A stretch of 64,000 nt of DNA from Sequoia sempervirens. Taxonomy: Eukaryota; Streptophyta; Pinopsida; Cupressales; Cupressaceae. The stretch's first letter is position 1. Each line of letters starts with the position of its first letter. The stretch is from assembly GCA_007258455.2 (NCBI GenBank), contig VDFB02000003.1:38353084-38417083 (forward strand), written 5' to 3'. This document shows, in pieces, positions 36,961-49,689 of this stretch. Under the pieces are notes generated by a model. That model was not told where the DNA came from, did not search any database, and worked only from the letters and a program-made list of their open reading frames with translations. A program made the position numbers and the translations under genes.

Positions 36961-38760
36961 TGTGAGAGTGAACGACCCAAGTGGTGCTTTCATTTTAGTC
37001 TGCTATATAAATAAATTGGTTGTGACTAAAGTCATTAACCAACTAGTGTTGTTTTCCTATACTGATGAATGTCTCCCCTAGTATCCTTGTGATATGTTAA
37101 AACCCTTAGATGTTTCTAAGGGTTGGGAGGCCTCTTAATTGAGTAAATTGCCACATGTATAGCACCATTTTATCTCAAATATGGTCATTAAAATCCTTGT
37201 TTGTAGTGGCTAACCAAGTCCAATTTTGGAAAATATTTTAAGGTAGTGCATTGGAATAACACCGTTCCAAGAATTTACTTACCATGTTTGATTTTTGGTT
37301 GAGGCAATAAAACAAATAGGGAAGGGATTATTTTGCTCAGCGTGTCAAGATGGTACATTTCCTTGACATAGATCCTATTTATCCATTCCATCTTGACAAA
37401 TTAATCATCTCTTAGGGGATGATGGTAAACATACTAAGAAATAAATGCCGCTCGAGCTAGGATTGTAAATTCTTATGAGTTAGTTAAACACTTGCTTGGT
37501 TCCAAAAAAATTGCAAACAAACATCAACAATCTTTCTCTAGATTTCAAACCCTTTGGTTTAAGCATGGATACCCTTTGAAAAGCCTTGATATTGATGCTT
37601 TTCCTAAGGATTTTTATCCTTAGAGACTTCTAAATTATATCTTGACTTATATCTAAATCCATACTCCCCAAAGTTAACATAGGTAACTATGCCCCTAACT
37701 TCATGATTTTCACATAATGGACCTTGTGAAATGAATGATGTTTTTGACATAGAAATTTAGTTTGAAAATTAAGCAAGAAAAGTGTTTGTGGTAAAAATAA
37801 ACTCATTTAAGCAAGATAAATTGACAAATTGAACCCCACACATGACCATTTGGTGTGTGATCACTTCGGTTGAACAACCAAACCTCACGCTTACTATCAT
37901 ACAACCAAACTTTGAACTAATTGAAGGAGAACAAACATATGTAATCAGTAGTTTGAGGAGCTTCAATTTTGAAACAAAGGAAACACCAAGCCAATGGAGA
38001 AACACAACAAACATCTTAGATGAACAAGAGGAAAATGTTGATATTGCGGTTGGAAGGCCCGTATTACCACCTCCTACGTGGCAATAAATATCCTCTCTTT
38101 TTTCATGATCTTGTGATTATCTTAAATGATCTCCCAAAAAATCAAAATCCCTAAGAGAAGGTTCACACTCTACCATTTCAAACTTAGACATCATAGTGCT
38201 AACTATATCTGGAGATGTATCTTAAGGAATCGCCACAACCGAGACAGATTAATAAGGAAATATTTTCTATGCTCTTTCATAGATGAACTAGATCTACACA
38301 TTTCACAAGTGCTTCTCATCTAAATCATTGAGTTCTTAGGGTTTGATCACTTTAGAGGTATAGCATGTTTTATAATACCTTGGTCTTGCAAAACAAAGGT
38401 TCCCTCTAGGTTAATATTTTGGGTCAAACATTTCATCCACCCCTTGTCATCTTTCACATTTCCATTTCACCAACCTTTGCAAAGTTTTGAACACACCAAC
38501 ACTTTTGGACTTAGACATCATTAAATCAATCTAAACCCTAACTTAGCTACTTTTTATGTGAAATGAATCCTTTTCCATGCATTTCATTAAGCTAGCTATC
38601 ATTTTTGGACTAGTTTATCTTGGAGGTCACAAGTCTGCCTTAAAGATTCACAAGTTCATTAAACATCTTTTATCCAAACATAAAACATAAAACCTATAAT
38701 AAAAAGTGTTGTCCCATTTTTTTTTGTAAAGATCATTCCCCATATCATTCATCTTTTCAT
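36960..38760 (+). pseudogene. Possible decayed upstream ORF of element E (ORF1-like)
   Basis: Between the leader and gag there is a stretch where fragments look coding when read through Gln/Trp-type stops, for example QQSFSRFQTLWFKHGYPL near 37530 and the open segment at 37842-38087 (VEQPNLTLTIIQPNFELI and later VDIAVGRPVLPPPTW). Ogre-type Tat elements often carry an extra ORF of unknown function before gag, and the position fits. The reading is patchy and I do not recognise the protein. Confidence 0.35.
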
Positions 38761-38882
38761 CTCCCGCTCACATCATTGCTCCAAAACAACTTAGAGGGGC
38801 CCTCTTACCTAAATTTGAGTCAACTAGAGATTTTAAATATTACAAATCCCAACACAACTCTCCCATAGGTGACCCACAATTT

Positions 38883-41800
38883 ATGGTAACAACAAGATCA
38901 CAACATAAGAAAATCATGGAGAAAACCAAAGTCACATCTACCACAAGTGATACCAACCCTCAAGAATTCGATCCAAGAAGTCATTCTACCCCCTCACAAC
39001 AACACCAAAATCAAGAAGGGCCATATGAGGTAGAAGACAGTACAAATAATCCATTTGATCTTACCAAAGAAAAAATCATTGAGTATAAGCAAGAACGTCA
39101 AGCCTCAGAGAAAGTGACTTCAATTCTCCCATCTTTTTTCGCACAAAGCTTGACACAAGGGTTAACCCAATCAATGATTTCATCAACTCCATCACTAAGG
39201 CCAAATCAAACACTAACTCCTAGTCTTACAACTAGTCATGCTAAGTAATTTGGCCACACTAGTCCTTTGGAAAGAAACACACTTGTGGGTAATTTAAACA
39301 CTAATCCACCCAAAAACACCACTTGGACACCTACCTTTGGTGCTCCTCTCATTCTTGAACATCCCCTACATCTACATAAACCACTTACAATTCATGAATC
39401 CACAACAACCTTGACATACTGAGGGAAACCATCTTCATCCATCCCTATAAGTACCACAAGTGTGCCCAACATCATGCAAGGTAGTATAGGCCAAGAGTAT
39501 CAAATTGACCAACTAGGGTATGTCAACACCCTCACATAAAATCAACCCTTAACACAAATAGGGAAATCTTTATCCAACCACCCCATTGGTTCCATAAAAC
39601 ATGTCCATCCCATCCATCATCAACCCAAATTAAAACAACACCTTGGTTATGAATCCCATCAACCAAGGTAATACCTTGGTCACACCTCAAATACAACAAG
39701 GGAACCCCCTACCCATTGGTCAAGGGAACCCTTTCAATCAATTACAAGGTTTGAATATTTCATTTCCATTGTAATACCAAATGGCACCATCATCATCTTT
39801 CCCATTGGTCCCCCACGTCATGCAAAATCAAATAGGACCTCAAACTTACTTTCCTCCATCCCAATCCACCATCTTGCAAGGAATGTTAAACCAAGAGAAC
39901 CCCCAAACTCTTATCAACAAGTCGCAACCCACTCAAAACATCAACACCCATAACCCATTGCAGATGTCCCAACAACCAACTGATCCTAGATTACAAGCAC
40001 ATGCCTTATCTTTACAACAAGCATAATAGGCTTATCAACAAGCCATCCAACAACAACAACAACATCAAGCAACCTTAGCCACACAAAAACAAGCAACCTT
40101 ACATGCAGAACAACAACAACAAGCAACCTTAACAACACAACAACAACAACAACAATAACAAGCAACCTTAGCAACACATCAACAACAACAAGCCCAACAA
40201 GTAGCCTTAGTAGCACAACAACAACAACAAGCCCATCAAGCAACCTTAGCAGCACAACAACAAGCCCTCATGGCCCAACAACAACACCAAGCAACCTTAG
40301 CAACCCAACAACAACAACAAGTGTAACAAGCAACCCTAGTGGCCCAACAACAATAGCAAGCCCAACAAAAATCCTTTTAAGCAAAATAGTGTACCCAACA
40401 ACAACAAGTTCTCCCACAAAAACAACAACAACAGGATTTATACTATAATCCTCAACAAAACATTGTCAATACAAACATGTTAGGAACATATACGCCTCCA
40501 CCACCATCACCTTCACAATATCCTACACCACCATACACACCATACAACACCCCATCATATCAAAATACCATTTATAATTCATCCGCCTTTCCACAATATG
40601 TTCCTCCACCAAATTCACAAGATGATGTAGCATCACAACTTAAGGCATTAACACAAGAAATGTAGGATATTTGAATGGGAAAAGTGAAGAAGCCCAATAC
40701 ACAACAAAACCTATTTTTATATCCATTTAATTGAAACATCACAATGGTAAATACAAAGGGAGGGGAAATCCTATGGACCATTGCAAAGAGTTTAGCACAA
40801 TGTGTATGGAGGTGGCCTACAACGATTCCTATTTAATGCACCTCTTTCCACGAAGCTTGATGAGCCCAGCCATTGATTGGTTTTCTCAATTGCCTCCAGG
40901 TATCAAAACATTCCAAGAAACCACCGATAAATTCATAGACCACTTCTCCTTTAATCTTGGTGTGGACGTAAGCCTAGAAGAGTTGTATACTCTCAAGTAA
41001 AAAAAAGGAGAATCCTTTGACAATTTCTTGCAATGATGGAGACAAAGAGCTAGCAAAAGTAAGTGGCTCATTCTCAGTGAGCAACAAGTTGGGATCATCA
41101 TAGTGAATGTTGATCCAAATCTGTCCTTCGACTTGAAGATGCAGTGCATTACCACTTATGATGAGCTTGTCCCTAGAGCCCTCAACATCAAGCACACTCT
41201 AATCTCACAGGGAAATACCCAAGCATACAAAGACAACCGCCCATCAACCAGTTCAAGTGACAAGCCTTGAGTCTAGGCTAAAAATAAGAATGCAATGAAT
41301 TATGGCACGGTATATGCTAAAGTAGTCCTAAGTGCTCCTAGGCCAAACACCAATAACATGACTAACACTCAACCAACCATACAACAAATCACATCACCAC
41401 AAAACAATCAAATCAACACTGAAACACAACAAAGAGGAACACCCAACATGAACAACTATCCAAAACACAAATACACACAGTTGTTGGAACCTATTGAAAC
41501 TATCATGAAGAAATTGGTAGAGTCAAACTTAATAATGCTTCCCAATTTTGAAAACTACCAGAAACCACAAGATAAAATGACGTGGTACTATGAAAAAGAT
41601 CTTTGTGACTTTCACAAAATTAAGGGACACAAAACATAGAATTTTATGAGGCTCAAAAATGTTATCCAAGATCTTATTGAGAATGGAGACATATCTATTG
41701 AAGTACCAACCAGTAACCAAGATCTTAAGAACCCCATGCCAGATCACATCAAAGGGAATGCCAATGGAAAAGGGAAGACCTACAACAACATGCAACATGT

Positions 41801-42090
41801 TTGTTCCAATGTAGTTGCTTCCTATGACAATATCATCAAAATAATCACCATCAAAGGGCCTAGTGTGTAGTGTGGAGTCACCATGCGACTTGGAAAGGTC
41901 ACTATCCAAGGAGTTCCATCTCAACCTAGGGCACAACCTACTTTTCCAACATCCAAACCCTAGAAAATACAATCTCCTAGATTAGCTTAAGAAGACCCCC
42001 ACACAGATCTTGATCTTGGAACTATTGAGGCTATCCTCACACATAGGGAAATCTTAGAGAAAGCTTTATCCGCATCATTCATCCCTAAGG
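38883..42090 (+). pseudogene. Gag of element E with glutamine-rich expansion
   Basis: The likely start MVTTRSQHKK is at 38883. A Ser/Thr/Gln-rich N part is followed at 40026-40440 by repeated (Q)3-6-ATLA-type units, then a Pro-rich stretch (YTPPPPSPSQYPTPPY) and the gag core. In the core, GNPMDHCKEFSTMCMEVAYN, AIDWFSQLPPGIKTFQE and DHFSFNLGVDVSLEEL match Tat-lineage gag. The C part (41295-41870) contains LCDFHKIKGHKT, a degenerate zinc-type end. About a dozen stops interrupt it, most at Gln positions (TAA or TAG within CAA or CAG tracts). Confidence 0.82.
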
Positions 42091-42116
42091 ATATGGATAC
42101 ATAAAAATTTTAAGCT

Positions 42117-42614
42117 ATGGTAGGATATATCACTATCCCTCATCTTCTCACCTTCTTGAAACACGACCTACCATCCCAACCATCTCATAATCGTGCTTTA
42201 CATCTTGAGGTCATTGTTCATAAGAAAAAGGTTAAAAGAGTCTTAGTATATGGAGGTGTTGGTCTAAAAATTTGCACACTTCAGTTGATCAAGAACTTGG
42301 GTTATTCAGAGGATGCTATTGAGAAAGTAAAGAGTACAACTATCAGGGCATATGACGATCAAGAACGGGTATCGCAAGGCATCATCACTCTACCCATCCA
42401 AGTGGGATCCATCATCACAAAAACTACATGCCAAGTGTTAAACCTTGATCTCCCCTACAACATCTTGCTTGGCCGACCATGGATTCATCCCCTAATAGTT
42501 GTAGCTTCAACCTATCATCAATGTGTAAAGTTTCCTTTTGAGGACAGAGAAGTCACCATCCATGGAGATCTTGAGGCTTTTTACTATTACAAGAACCTTG
42601 AGGAATTTTTTTAA
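42117..42614 (+). pseudogene. Aspartic protease of element E (active site changed)
   Basis: The open stretch of 165 codons has the C-terminal motif NILLGRPWIHPL and the following STYHQCVKFPF, hallmarks of Tat proteases. The N-terminal active-site loop reads VLVYGGVGLKICTL, where the family has an Asp in place of Tyr, so the catalytic Asp is lost. In an intact element it would process Gag-Pol. Confidence 0.85.
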
Positions 42615-43680
42615 AAAATACCCCAAATCCCTAAAAATGATGAAGGGCCTACACCATCCTCCTCATTTGTTGATCCATCATCCCTTGCATCTACCTCAAA
42701 AACAAAAACACCCGTTGTACAAAACATTCTCGACATCAAAGCAGTGATCTAGGATGATGGTTGTGGAGATTATAAACTAACAAAGGACAATTTTGTGCTG
42801 GGAGAGCTACCTCTTTCTCCCAAATATCATGGGAAACCTACACCTATCAACAAAGTGGTTGAAACATTAAATATGGCATCTACCACCTTCACCAAGTGGG
42901 GGGATTTAAAAAAAGATGTCAATGATGAGGATGTCTCTAAACTGCTCTATCAAGATGATCGACTCATCTTCGTTCTTCCCATAGAAGATGACAAAAAAGG
43001 TTCGCAACTAATGAAGGGATGGGGGTACATCAAGAATGAGAAACTAGGTCAAAATGACAACGATTTTCTCAAACCCATCATTCCTAAAAAATGTCCAAAG
43101 AATCTTGGCTTAGGATGTACTAATACCAAGGTTACCCTTATTGGAAAAGGTACTTCTGCTAAACGGGTTGAGGCTTCCTCTTGGTTACCAACATCGCGTG
43201 ATACTACCCTAGATGACTTCCCCCTCAATGTTGCTGGCCTATTTGAGAATAAATCTCTTTTCATGATATTCACAACATCTTTCACCTCAAATGACCAAAC
43301 CACCAAAATAAGCCTAGTATACCCACAACTCATTGATTGGGACCAACGAGGACCAACAATTCTAGATTTATTTGAAAAGGATGAAGCGATCTCAAAATTC
43401 ATGGGAATCCATGACAACTTACCATGGGCATATCACAAAGATGGTTTTGACATAGAGCTAGACACATAGGCATACTATGGGGAGACAATTGAATCCTTCA
43501 GTCACAAAATTGATGACATGCAAACAACATGTCAATCTTTGAGTGAAAACCACACTATGGAACTTTTTGATCCTAAAATAGTAAAAATAAAGTACACATT
43601 CATGGGTGAAAACCTCTATGAGGCACCCAAGGATGAGGGATTCAATCTCCCCCTTAGTGTAATGCATCCATAAAATTTAG
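42615..43680 (+). pseudogene. Protease-RT linker of element E with a G-patch-like segment
   Basis: An open stretch at 42795-43469 links protease and RT. Near 43010-43110 it reads KGWGYIKNEKLGQ and then KNLGLG, spaced like a G-patch (Gly-rich nucleic-acid-binding module) with some Gly positions altered. The rest (for example PLNVAGLFENKSLF and KFMGIHDNLPWAYHKDG) is acidic and poorly conserved, as is usual in this linker. It ends with stops before RT. Confidence 0.55.
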
Positions 43681-43682
43681 CA

Positions 43683-44536
43683 GTGCTAGCAGACAAGGCC
43701 ACCCTAGTGAATGTTGGAACAGAAGCACCCAATATCACTTTCTATGTCGAACCCTTGTTGGATGGAGAACAAAAAAACCTAGCAACATTCCTGAAAGAGA
43801 GAAGAGAAAACTTCACATGGTCATACACAGATGTGCCAGGGCTCAATCCAGAAGTGGTTTTGCATCATTTAACATTCTATCTTGAACCCAAACCACTAAA
43901 GCAAAAATTGAGAAAGATGCATCCTCAGATAGCACTCTTGGTAAAACTTGAGTTAAAAAAGCTTCTTGATGTTGGATTTATTCGATCGATTGATTATCTT
44001 GAGTGGGTTTCAAACTTGGTACTAGTCTCTAAACCCATTGGGGGCATCAAAATATGCACAAATTTTAGAGAATTAAACAATGCATGTCCGAAGGATGATT
44101 TCCCTCTTCCTAACATCGACATCATCATGGATTTAACAGTTGGACATGAAATTCTATCACTCATGGATGGTTTTCAGGTTATAATCAAATCATGATCACC
44201 CAGGAGGATCGACAAAAAACTGCATTCACTTGTCCATAGAGAACATATTCTTGGAACATGATGCCATTTGGGATAAAGAACGTAGGAGCGACCTATCAAA
44301 GAGCAATAACCCTCATCTTTCATGACATGATCCAAAAAATATTTGAAGACTATGTGGATGAAATTTTGGCCAAATCAAAGAAAAGGATTGAGCATATAGA
44401 GGTATTAGGACCCATCTTCGATAGGCTTGAAGAGCATAAGCTATGTCTGAACCTGAAAAAGTGTGTCTTTGGGGTTACATCAGGGAAGCTTCTTGGCTAC
44501 ATCATATCACAGAGAGGGATAGAGATTGATCCATAA
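43683..44536 (+). pseudogene. Reverse transcriptase of element E (frameshifted, YVDE)
   Basis: The first open part (43683-44195) carries the finger/palm motifs LKKLLDVGFIRSIDYLEWVS and ELNNACPKDDFPLPNID. A single-base frameshift near 44175, in the DGFSGYNQ region, moves the frame. The next part (44258-44536) carries MMPFGIKNVGATYQRA and the catalytic box as YVDE instead of YVDD, so one metal-binding Asp is lost. A Trp-position TAG lies at about 44236. Confidence 0.88.
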
Positions 44537-45163
44537 AAAGTAAGAGCCATCCTAGACATGGAACCACTACAAACATTGAAACAAATGAGATGGTTACAAG
44601 GAAGGTTGCAATCCATCAAAAGGTTCATAGTGCAACTATCAGACAAAGTTCACCCTTTCTCACATCTTCTCTATAAAGGAATAACTTACAAGTGGGATGA
44701 GAAGTGTGATAAATATTTCTAGAAAATCAAGGACTACCTATTGACACCTCCAGTGCTCTTTCCACCAATACCAAACAAACCATTGATCCTAGATATCTTA
44801 GCAACACCAATGACACTAGGTGCTCTTCTAGCACAACATGATAAAAATGGAGAGGAAAGAGCCATCTATTACATCAACAATACCTTGGTAGGCTATGAAA
44901 TGAATTACTCATTCATTGAGAAAGCATGCTTAGAGGTGGTTTTTGCTTCACAAAAGTTCAAACATTACATCTTGTCACACCAAATCAAGCTTATCACAAA
45001 GATCAACCCATTGAAATACCTATTATCCAAAGCAACTCTCACTAGGCGAATGAACAAATGGGTAATGATCTTGACTAAATTTGACATAGAATACATGGAT
45101 CACAAGGAAATCAAAGGAAAAGTGATCGCAAACCAATTAGCAGAAGCACCTATCTATGCATAG
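44537..45163 (+). pseudogene. RT connection and first RNase H of element E
   Basis: In the same frame as the second RT part, the thumb region LQGRLQSIKRFIVQLSDK is followed by the first RNase H (PLILDILATPMTLGALLAQH, then YSFIEKACLEVVFASQK and DHKEIKGKVIANQLAEAP). Asp and Glu landmarks are partly degenerate. In Tat elements this retroviral-type RNase H is often inactive and serves as a tether to the second RNase H. Confidence 0.82.
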
Positions 45164-45220
45164 AACCCTTTGATATCTGAATTTCCTGATGAATCAGTGT
45201 CCCTTGTCAATATAATAGAC

Positions 45221-45600
45221 TAGTGGAAAATGTACTTTGATGGATCATTTACCCAAGATGGATTAGAGGCGGGTATTCTTTTTATCACCCCTCAAGGTGA
45301 TTGCATCCCAAATTCATACCGATTATCATTTCCATGTACTAACAACATTGCAAAGTATGAAGCCCTAATAACAAGTCTAAGGATAACAGCATAGTGGTAG
45401 ATACAAGAGTTGAAAGTCTATGGAGACTCATAGCTGGTTATCAACCAAGTCAATGACAAATACCAAACTAAGGATGATAAACTCACTCCTTATAAGAATA
45501 TGGTGGAAATTCTTAAAGACTTTTTCATAGATATAACTTTTGAGTAGATTCTTCGCATGAACAATCGAGCAACAAATGCTATGGCAACAATTGGATCATT
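45221..45600 (+). pseudogene. Second, archaeal-type RNase H (aRNH) of element E
   Basis: WKMYFDGSFTQDGLEAGILF begins at 45224, followed by NNIAKYEALITSLRI, LKVYGDS and RATNAMATIGSL. These are the Asp, Glu, Asp and final-loop motifs of the aRNH that Tat-lineage elements acquired in addition to the retroviral-type domain. The frame is the same as the preceding domain, with a few TAG stops. The last acidic position (usually ADAMA) reads TNAMA. Confidence 0.85.
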
Positions 45601-46974
45601 GTTAGATATGTCACACAATGTCCTTCAATGTGAGTTCTTGGTAGAACAACTTCTCGTACCAACTTTCAAAGTCCCAAAATATGAGTTTGTGTGTGTAATC
45701 ATTGGTCCTGGTTCCCTGTGGTATCATGATATATTCACCTATATTAGCAGAGGAACTCTCCTATCTGATATCACCTCCAACCTTAAAAAGAACTTTGTTA
45801 AAAAGGAATCTCGATTCGTGATCCTCGGTGATACCATTTACCACAGAAGCATCGAAGGGACATTACTACGATGTCTCAACCAAGAGGAAGCCTTGACCAC
45901 CTTAACAAAAGTACATGATGGAATATGTGGTTCCCATTCTAGTGGTATGACTTTAGCTAAGAAACTGTTGAGGATAGGGTATTACTAGCCAACCATGGAA
46001 AGAGAAGCCCATGAATACATGCAAAAGTGTGTCCAGTGTCAGCAACATGGAGATCTTATTCCTCCTCTAGCTCAGGAGTTATGACCGATGGTCATACCTT
46101 GGCCTTTCTCACAGTGGGGCTTGACCTCATAGGAAAGATTACTCTCACCTCATCTAATGGCCACAAATTCATCATAATGACCACTGAGTACTTTACCAAG
46201 TGGGTGGAAGTTATTCCTATGACCTACATAACAGGGAAGAAAATTGCCAAATTTATCCTGAATTACCTTATCTATCATTATGGTGTTCTGCAAGCCCTTA
46301 TTTCTGATAACAAAACACCCTTCAAGAATCATGATGTGAAAGATATATGCCAATAATTTAACATCCAACATTGGTTCTCTACCTCGTATTACTCCCAAAG
46401 CAATGGTTAAGATGAGGCTACAAACAAGAACATTCTAAAAATCCTAAAGAAAATGGTGAATGAAGCTGGTCGTGACTAGCATCTGCAGTTAAATCTTTCC
46501 CTTTCGGCCTATCAAACCAGTATCTGTACACCTATAGGTGCAACCCGGTACTCCTTGGTCTATGGATCAAAATCCATCCTTCCTAGTGAGGTTGAGCTTC
46601 CCTCGCTGCGAGTGTCATTGCAAAATCTGATCACTGATGAAGAGTATAAATTATCTGAGCGAAATGAGTTAGAATTATTGGATGAGCATCATCTTGATGC
46701 CCTTAATCAATTACAAGTATATCAAAATACACTAAAATAGAGCTATAACAAGAAGATCAGGAGTCGGTCTTTCTAGGTAGGGGACCTTGTTCTCAAGAAA
46801 AAATAGAAAAATCTTCTCGATTAGGATAGTAAAGGAAAGTTTGATCCTAACTAGTTAGGTCCATTTGTCGTCACAACAAGCTATGGATCAGGAGCATACC
46901 AATTATCAACACCTGAAGATGAAACCTTGCAGGAACCAACCAATATTCTAAATCTTAAAAAATTTTATGCCTAG
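45600..46974 (+). pseudogene. Integrase of element E (broken)
   Basis: The zinc-binding part has HDGICGSHSSG and CVQCQQHGDL. The core has QWGLDLIGKIT (Asp), ALISDNKTPF (Asp) and a YYSQSNG...EATNKN segment (Glu) around 46390-46430. The C part ends LGPFVVTTSYGSGAYQL and then LKKFYA with its natural stop at 46972-46974, the typical Tat end. Frameshifts lie near 46000-46060, and about eight TAG/TAA stops sit at Trp or Gln positions. No chromodomain follows. Confidence 0.88.
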
Positions 46975-49680
46975 GCTTGAAGGGTGTAAATCTAAAAAAT
47001 AAAAAATTAAAATTAAAATTAAAAAAAAAACAAGAAAAAGGATTGAAAATAGTAAGAAAAAAATCATCCTTTAGTGAAAACCACTTCGGTGGTGCTTTGG
47101 GAAAGTACCTTAGTGAAAGCCTAGCAAATAGGCACCTCATGTAAATAAACCACCTCCATCTATCTTTGGCTATCTTGGCATCAAATCCTCCCATTGCATC
47201 ATTCATCCTATTTATTGCATCACCCATTTGTGTTTGTATCTTTTGAAGTATTGTATCCCCTTTGGTACTACTTGGCATATTCCTAAGGTCAATTTGTCCT
47301 TCCTATATCGAAGTAGTCTATCACATCACCCTGAGGGAAATTTGTTATGGATCGGATCAGGTTCTTGTATATCTTAAGGTTATTGGAAATCCCAAAAAAA
47401 ATCATAAAACATTCATAAAAATCTAAAAACATCAAAATTTTTCATTAGCCAAAAATCCAAAAATATTCAAAATATTGTACAACTAAAATCCAAAAACATT
47501 AAAAAATTATAAAGTCAAAATCCAAAACATCCAAAACACATCAAAATCCTTAACATTTCAAAACATCAAAAATCCAAAAATAGTACCATGTTGAACTACA
47601 AGTATCTAAGCTTGAATGTAGTCAAGGCCATCATTGATGTGCCCCTCGAGAATCCCTAGGTCATTCCTTTAGGAGTCCGTCATAATAAACTGGAAATCCA
47701 TCAAGGTGTTTATATCTCATCAACAATAAGTCAAGTTAGTCAAACTATGTGGTCTCTGCATGTATAACATAGGCAAGGCTCATCTTTGATAAGCCCCTAA
47801 GGCCCCTAGGATAGTCTTTTAGGTTAGGTTCTTGGTTGGATCTTAGAAAACCCCTAAACATTTGAAAACTCAAAAAACCCCTAAACATTTGAAAATTTGA
47901 AAAAACACAAAACATTGGAAAACATTGAAAAACCCTAAACAACCTCGAATAATCACAAACCAAAAAATTCATATAAACATTCAAAAAGATCAAAAACAAC
48001 CTCAAAATATTTTCAAAACTCCAAAAACATTGAAATATTCCAAAAAAACCTAAAACCATCCATCCCATTTCACTTTCACCCATAATAAACCTTCATCTAT
48101 AATAAATTGATCATCATCTTCAAACTTTGGTAAAACAAATAGAAGAAAAGTGCCATAAGTCATAAATTGAGAACCTAAGTGTCAAATTCGAAAGTCTAGA
48201 TCATAGGTAAACAAGTCATCAAAGTTTGTATCAATGACATATCACATACCTAGTCCTAATCAAAACATTTGATAAACTATCCTAGGATGCATCCTTCCGA
48301 CAATGGACATCAACATCAAAAATCACCTCAACTCTATTAAATTGGCAAATGATATAGATAAAACTTAACTATTTTTCTTTGATATTTTCTTATGATATAT
48401 CTTAGTGAACCATTTTGAGGACCTCTTGATGATGTCTCAATGATTTAGAGAGAAAGAAATGGGGCATTGATCATTATCTTTCGTTTGCGGTGCTTGTGGG
48501 TATTCTTGTAAAATAATCTTGATGCATACTTTCTTAGTTGTGTATACGGGGTTCATTTGGAGTAGATTGTTGTCTATTGCATATGCTTTGGTCTGGGATA
48601 TCCTAAAATTCTAAACTACATTCCAATGAGGTTTTCATATGTCAAGGTGTGAACAAGAACTATCCTATCTATTTGCATAGTCAAAGTCCATTACACTAGA
48701 TACAATGCCATCCTAGCTATTAATACCTTGATGCATTGTGTCTATGTATCAAACATAAGGAATGATGAAAAATACCAATCCCAAAATATGAGAAAATAAA
48801 GTCTCGATGGATCATGGACTTGTTGGAATTTTGAATCAATCTCAAAATCGATGTCAAATCATTTTTTTCTATCTTCTTTCCACACTAACCTGGTATCATG
48901 ACAATAAAAAAACATCATGCATCCATCCTACATCCACAAACTTTTCAACTTGCATATATATCACATTATCACATCATATCATCATAAAAATGGAAAACAT
49001 AATCCACTGTATAATCATTATCATTTAAGTTGTTTCAGATAACATAGATTTGTTATTCTAAGCATCTTAGTCCATATCACATATCCTAAACATGTACTAG
49101 GCATAAGCATACATTGAATTATCATATCACAAGCATGAACATCTGCATCATCAATATATACGTCCATATGCATACATACATCATGACATCATAAAATCAC
49201 ATGGGAAAAGTACACAAAAAGAAATGCAACCCTCCATACATCCTACATAAGCATATCATATTATCTACATATCATAGCATGTCATAACATATCATACAAA
49301 GATACTAAAAAGGAAGGTAACACATCCATTGCATCACATATCATAAACACTACATCATTGCATATTGCATCAACATAAATAAAAGAATTTCATCCATCAC
49401 ATTACATCCATACATAATCATAACGTATAAATATAACATCACATCATATCACATGCATCCATACATCCATAAAACATGAAATAAAAGCATATCACATCAT
49501 AGATCCGAACCATCTCATATATATCAAAAATTGACTATCATGATACAATATATGAATTAGTGTGTATGAATATCAATCAAAAGTACAATATCCATGGGGC
49601 TATCAAAAATGAGCCTATGAATGTGTATCAGTATAAATAATCAAGTAATCAAAAAAGTGTCTATCGAAAGGCTAGCCCTA
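46975..49680 (+). other. 3' non-coding region of element E, low complexity
   Basis: It starts with an AAATTAAAATTAAAA run and then a short conserved-looking phrase (GAAAACCACTTCGGTGGTGC at 47077-47096). It continues with long low-complexity stretches of CCAAAAACATC-type repeats (47390-48060) and CATATCACATCA-type repeats (48880-49560). No convincing gene is seen. Confidence 0.55.
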
Positions 49681-49689
49681 TTGGCTGCT

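Noticed and set aside
39986..40255. Minus-strand Leu/Val-rich ORF
   Set aside because: It is the mirror image of the CAA repeat in gag.
40026..40440. CRISPR-like regular repeats
   Set aside because: This is a plant genome. The units are CAA codon repeats in gag with variable length and no distinct spacers.
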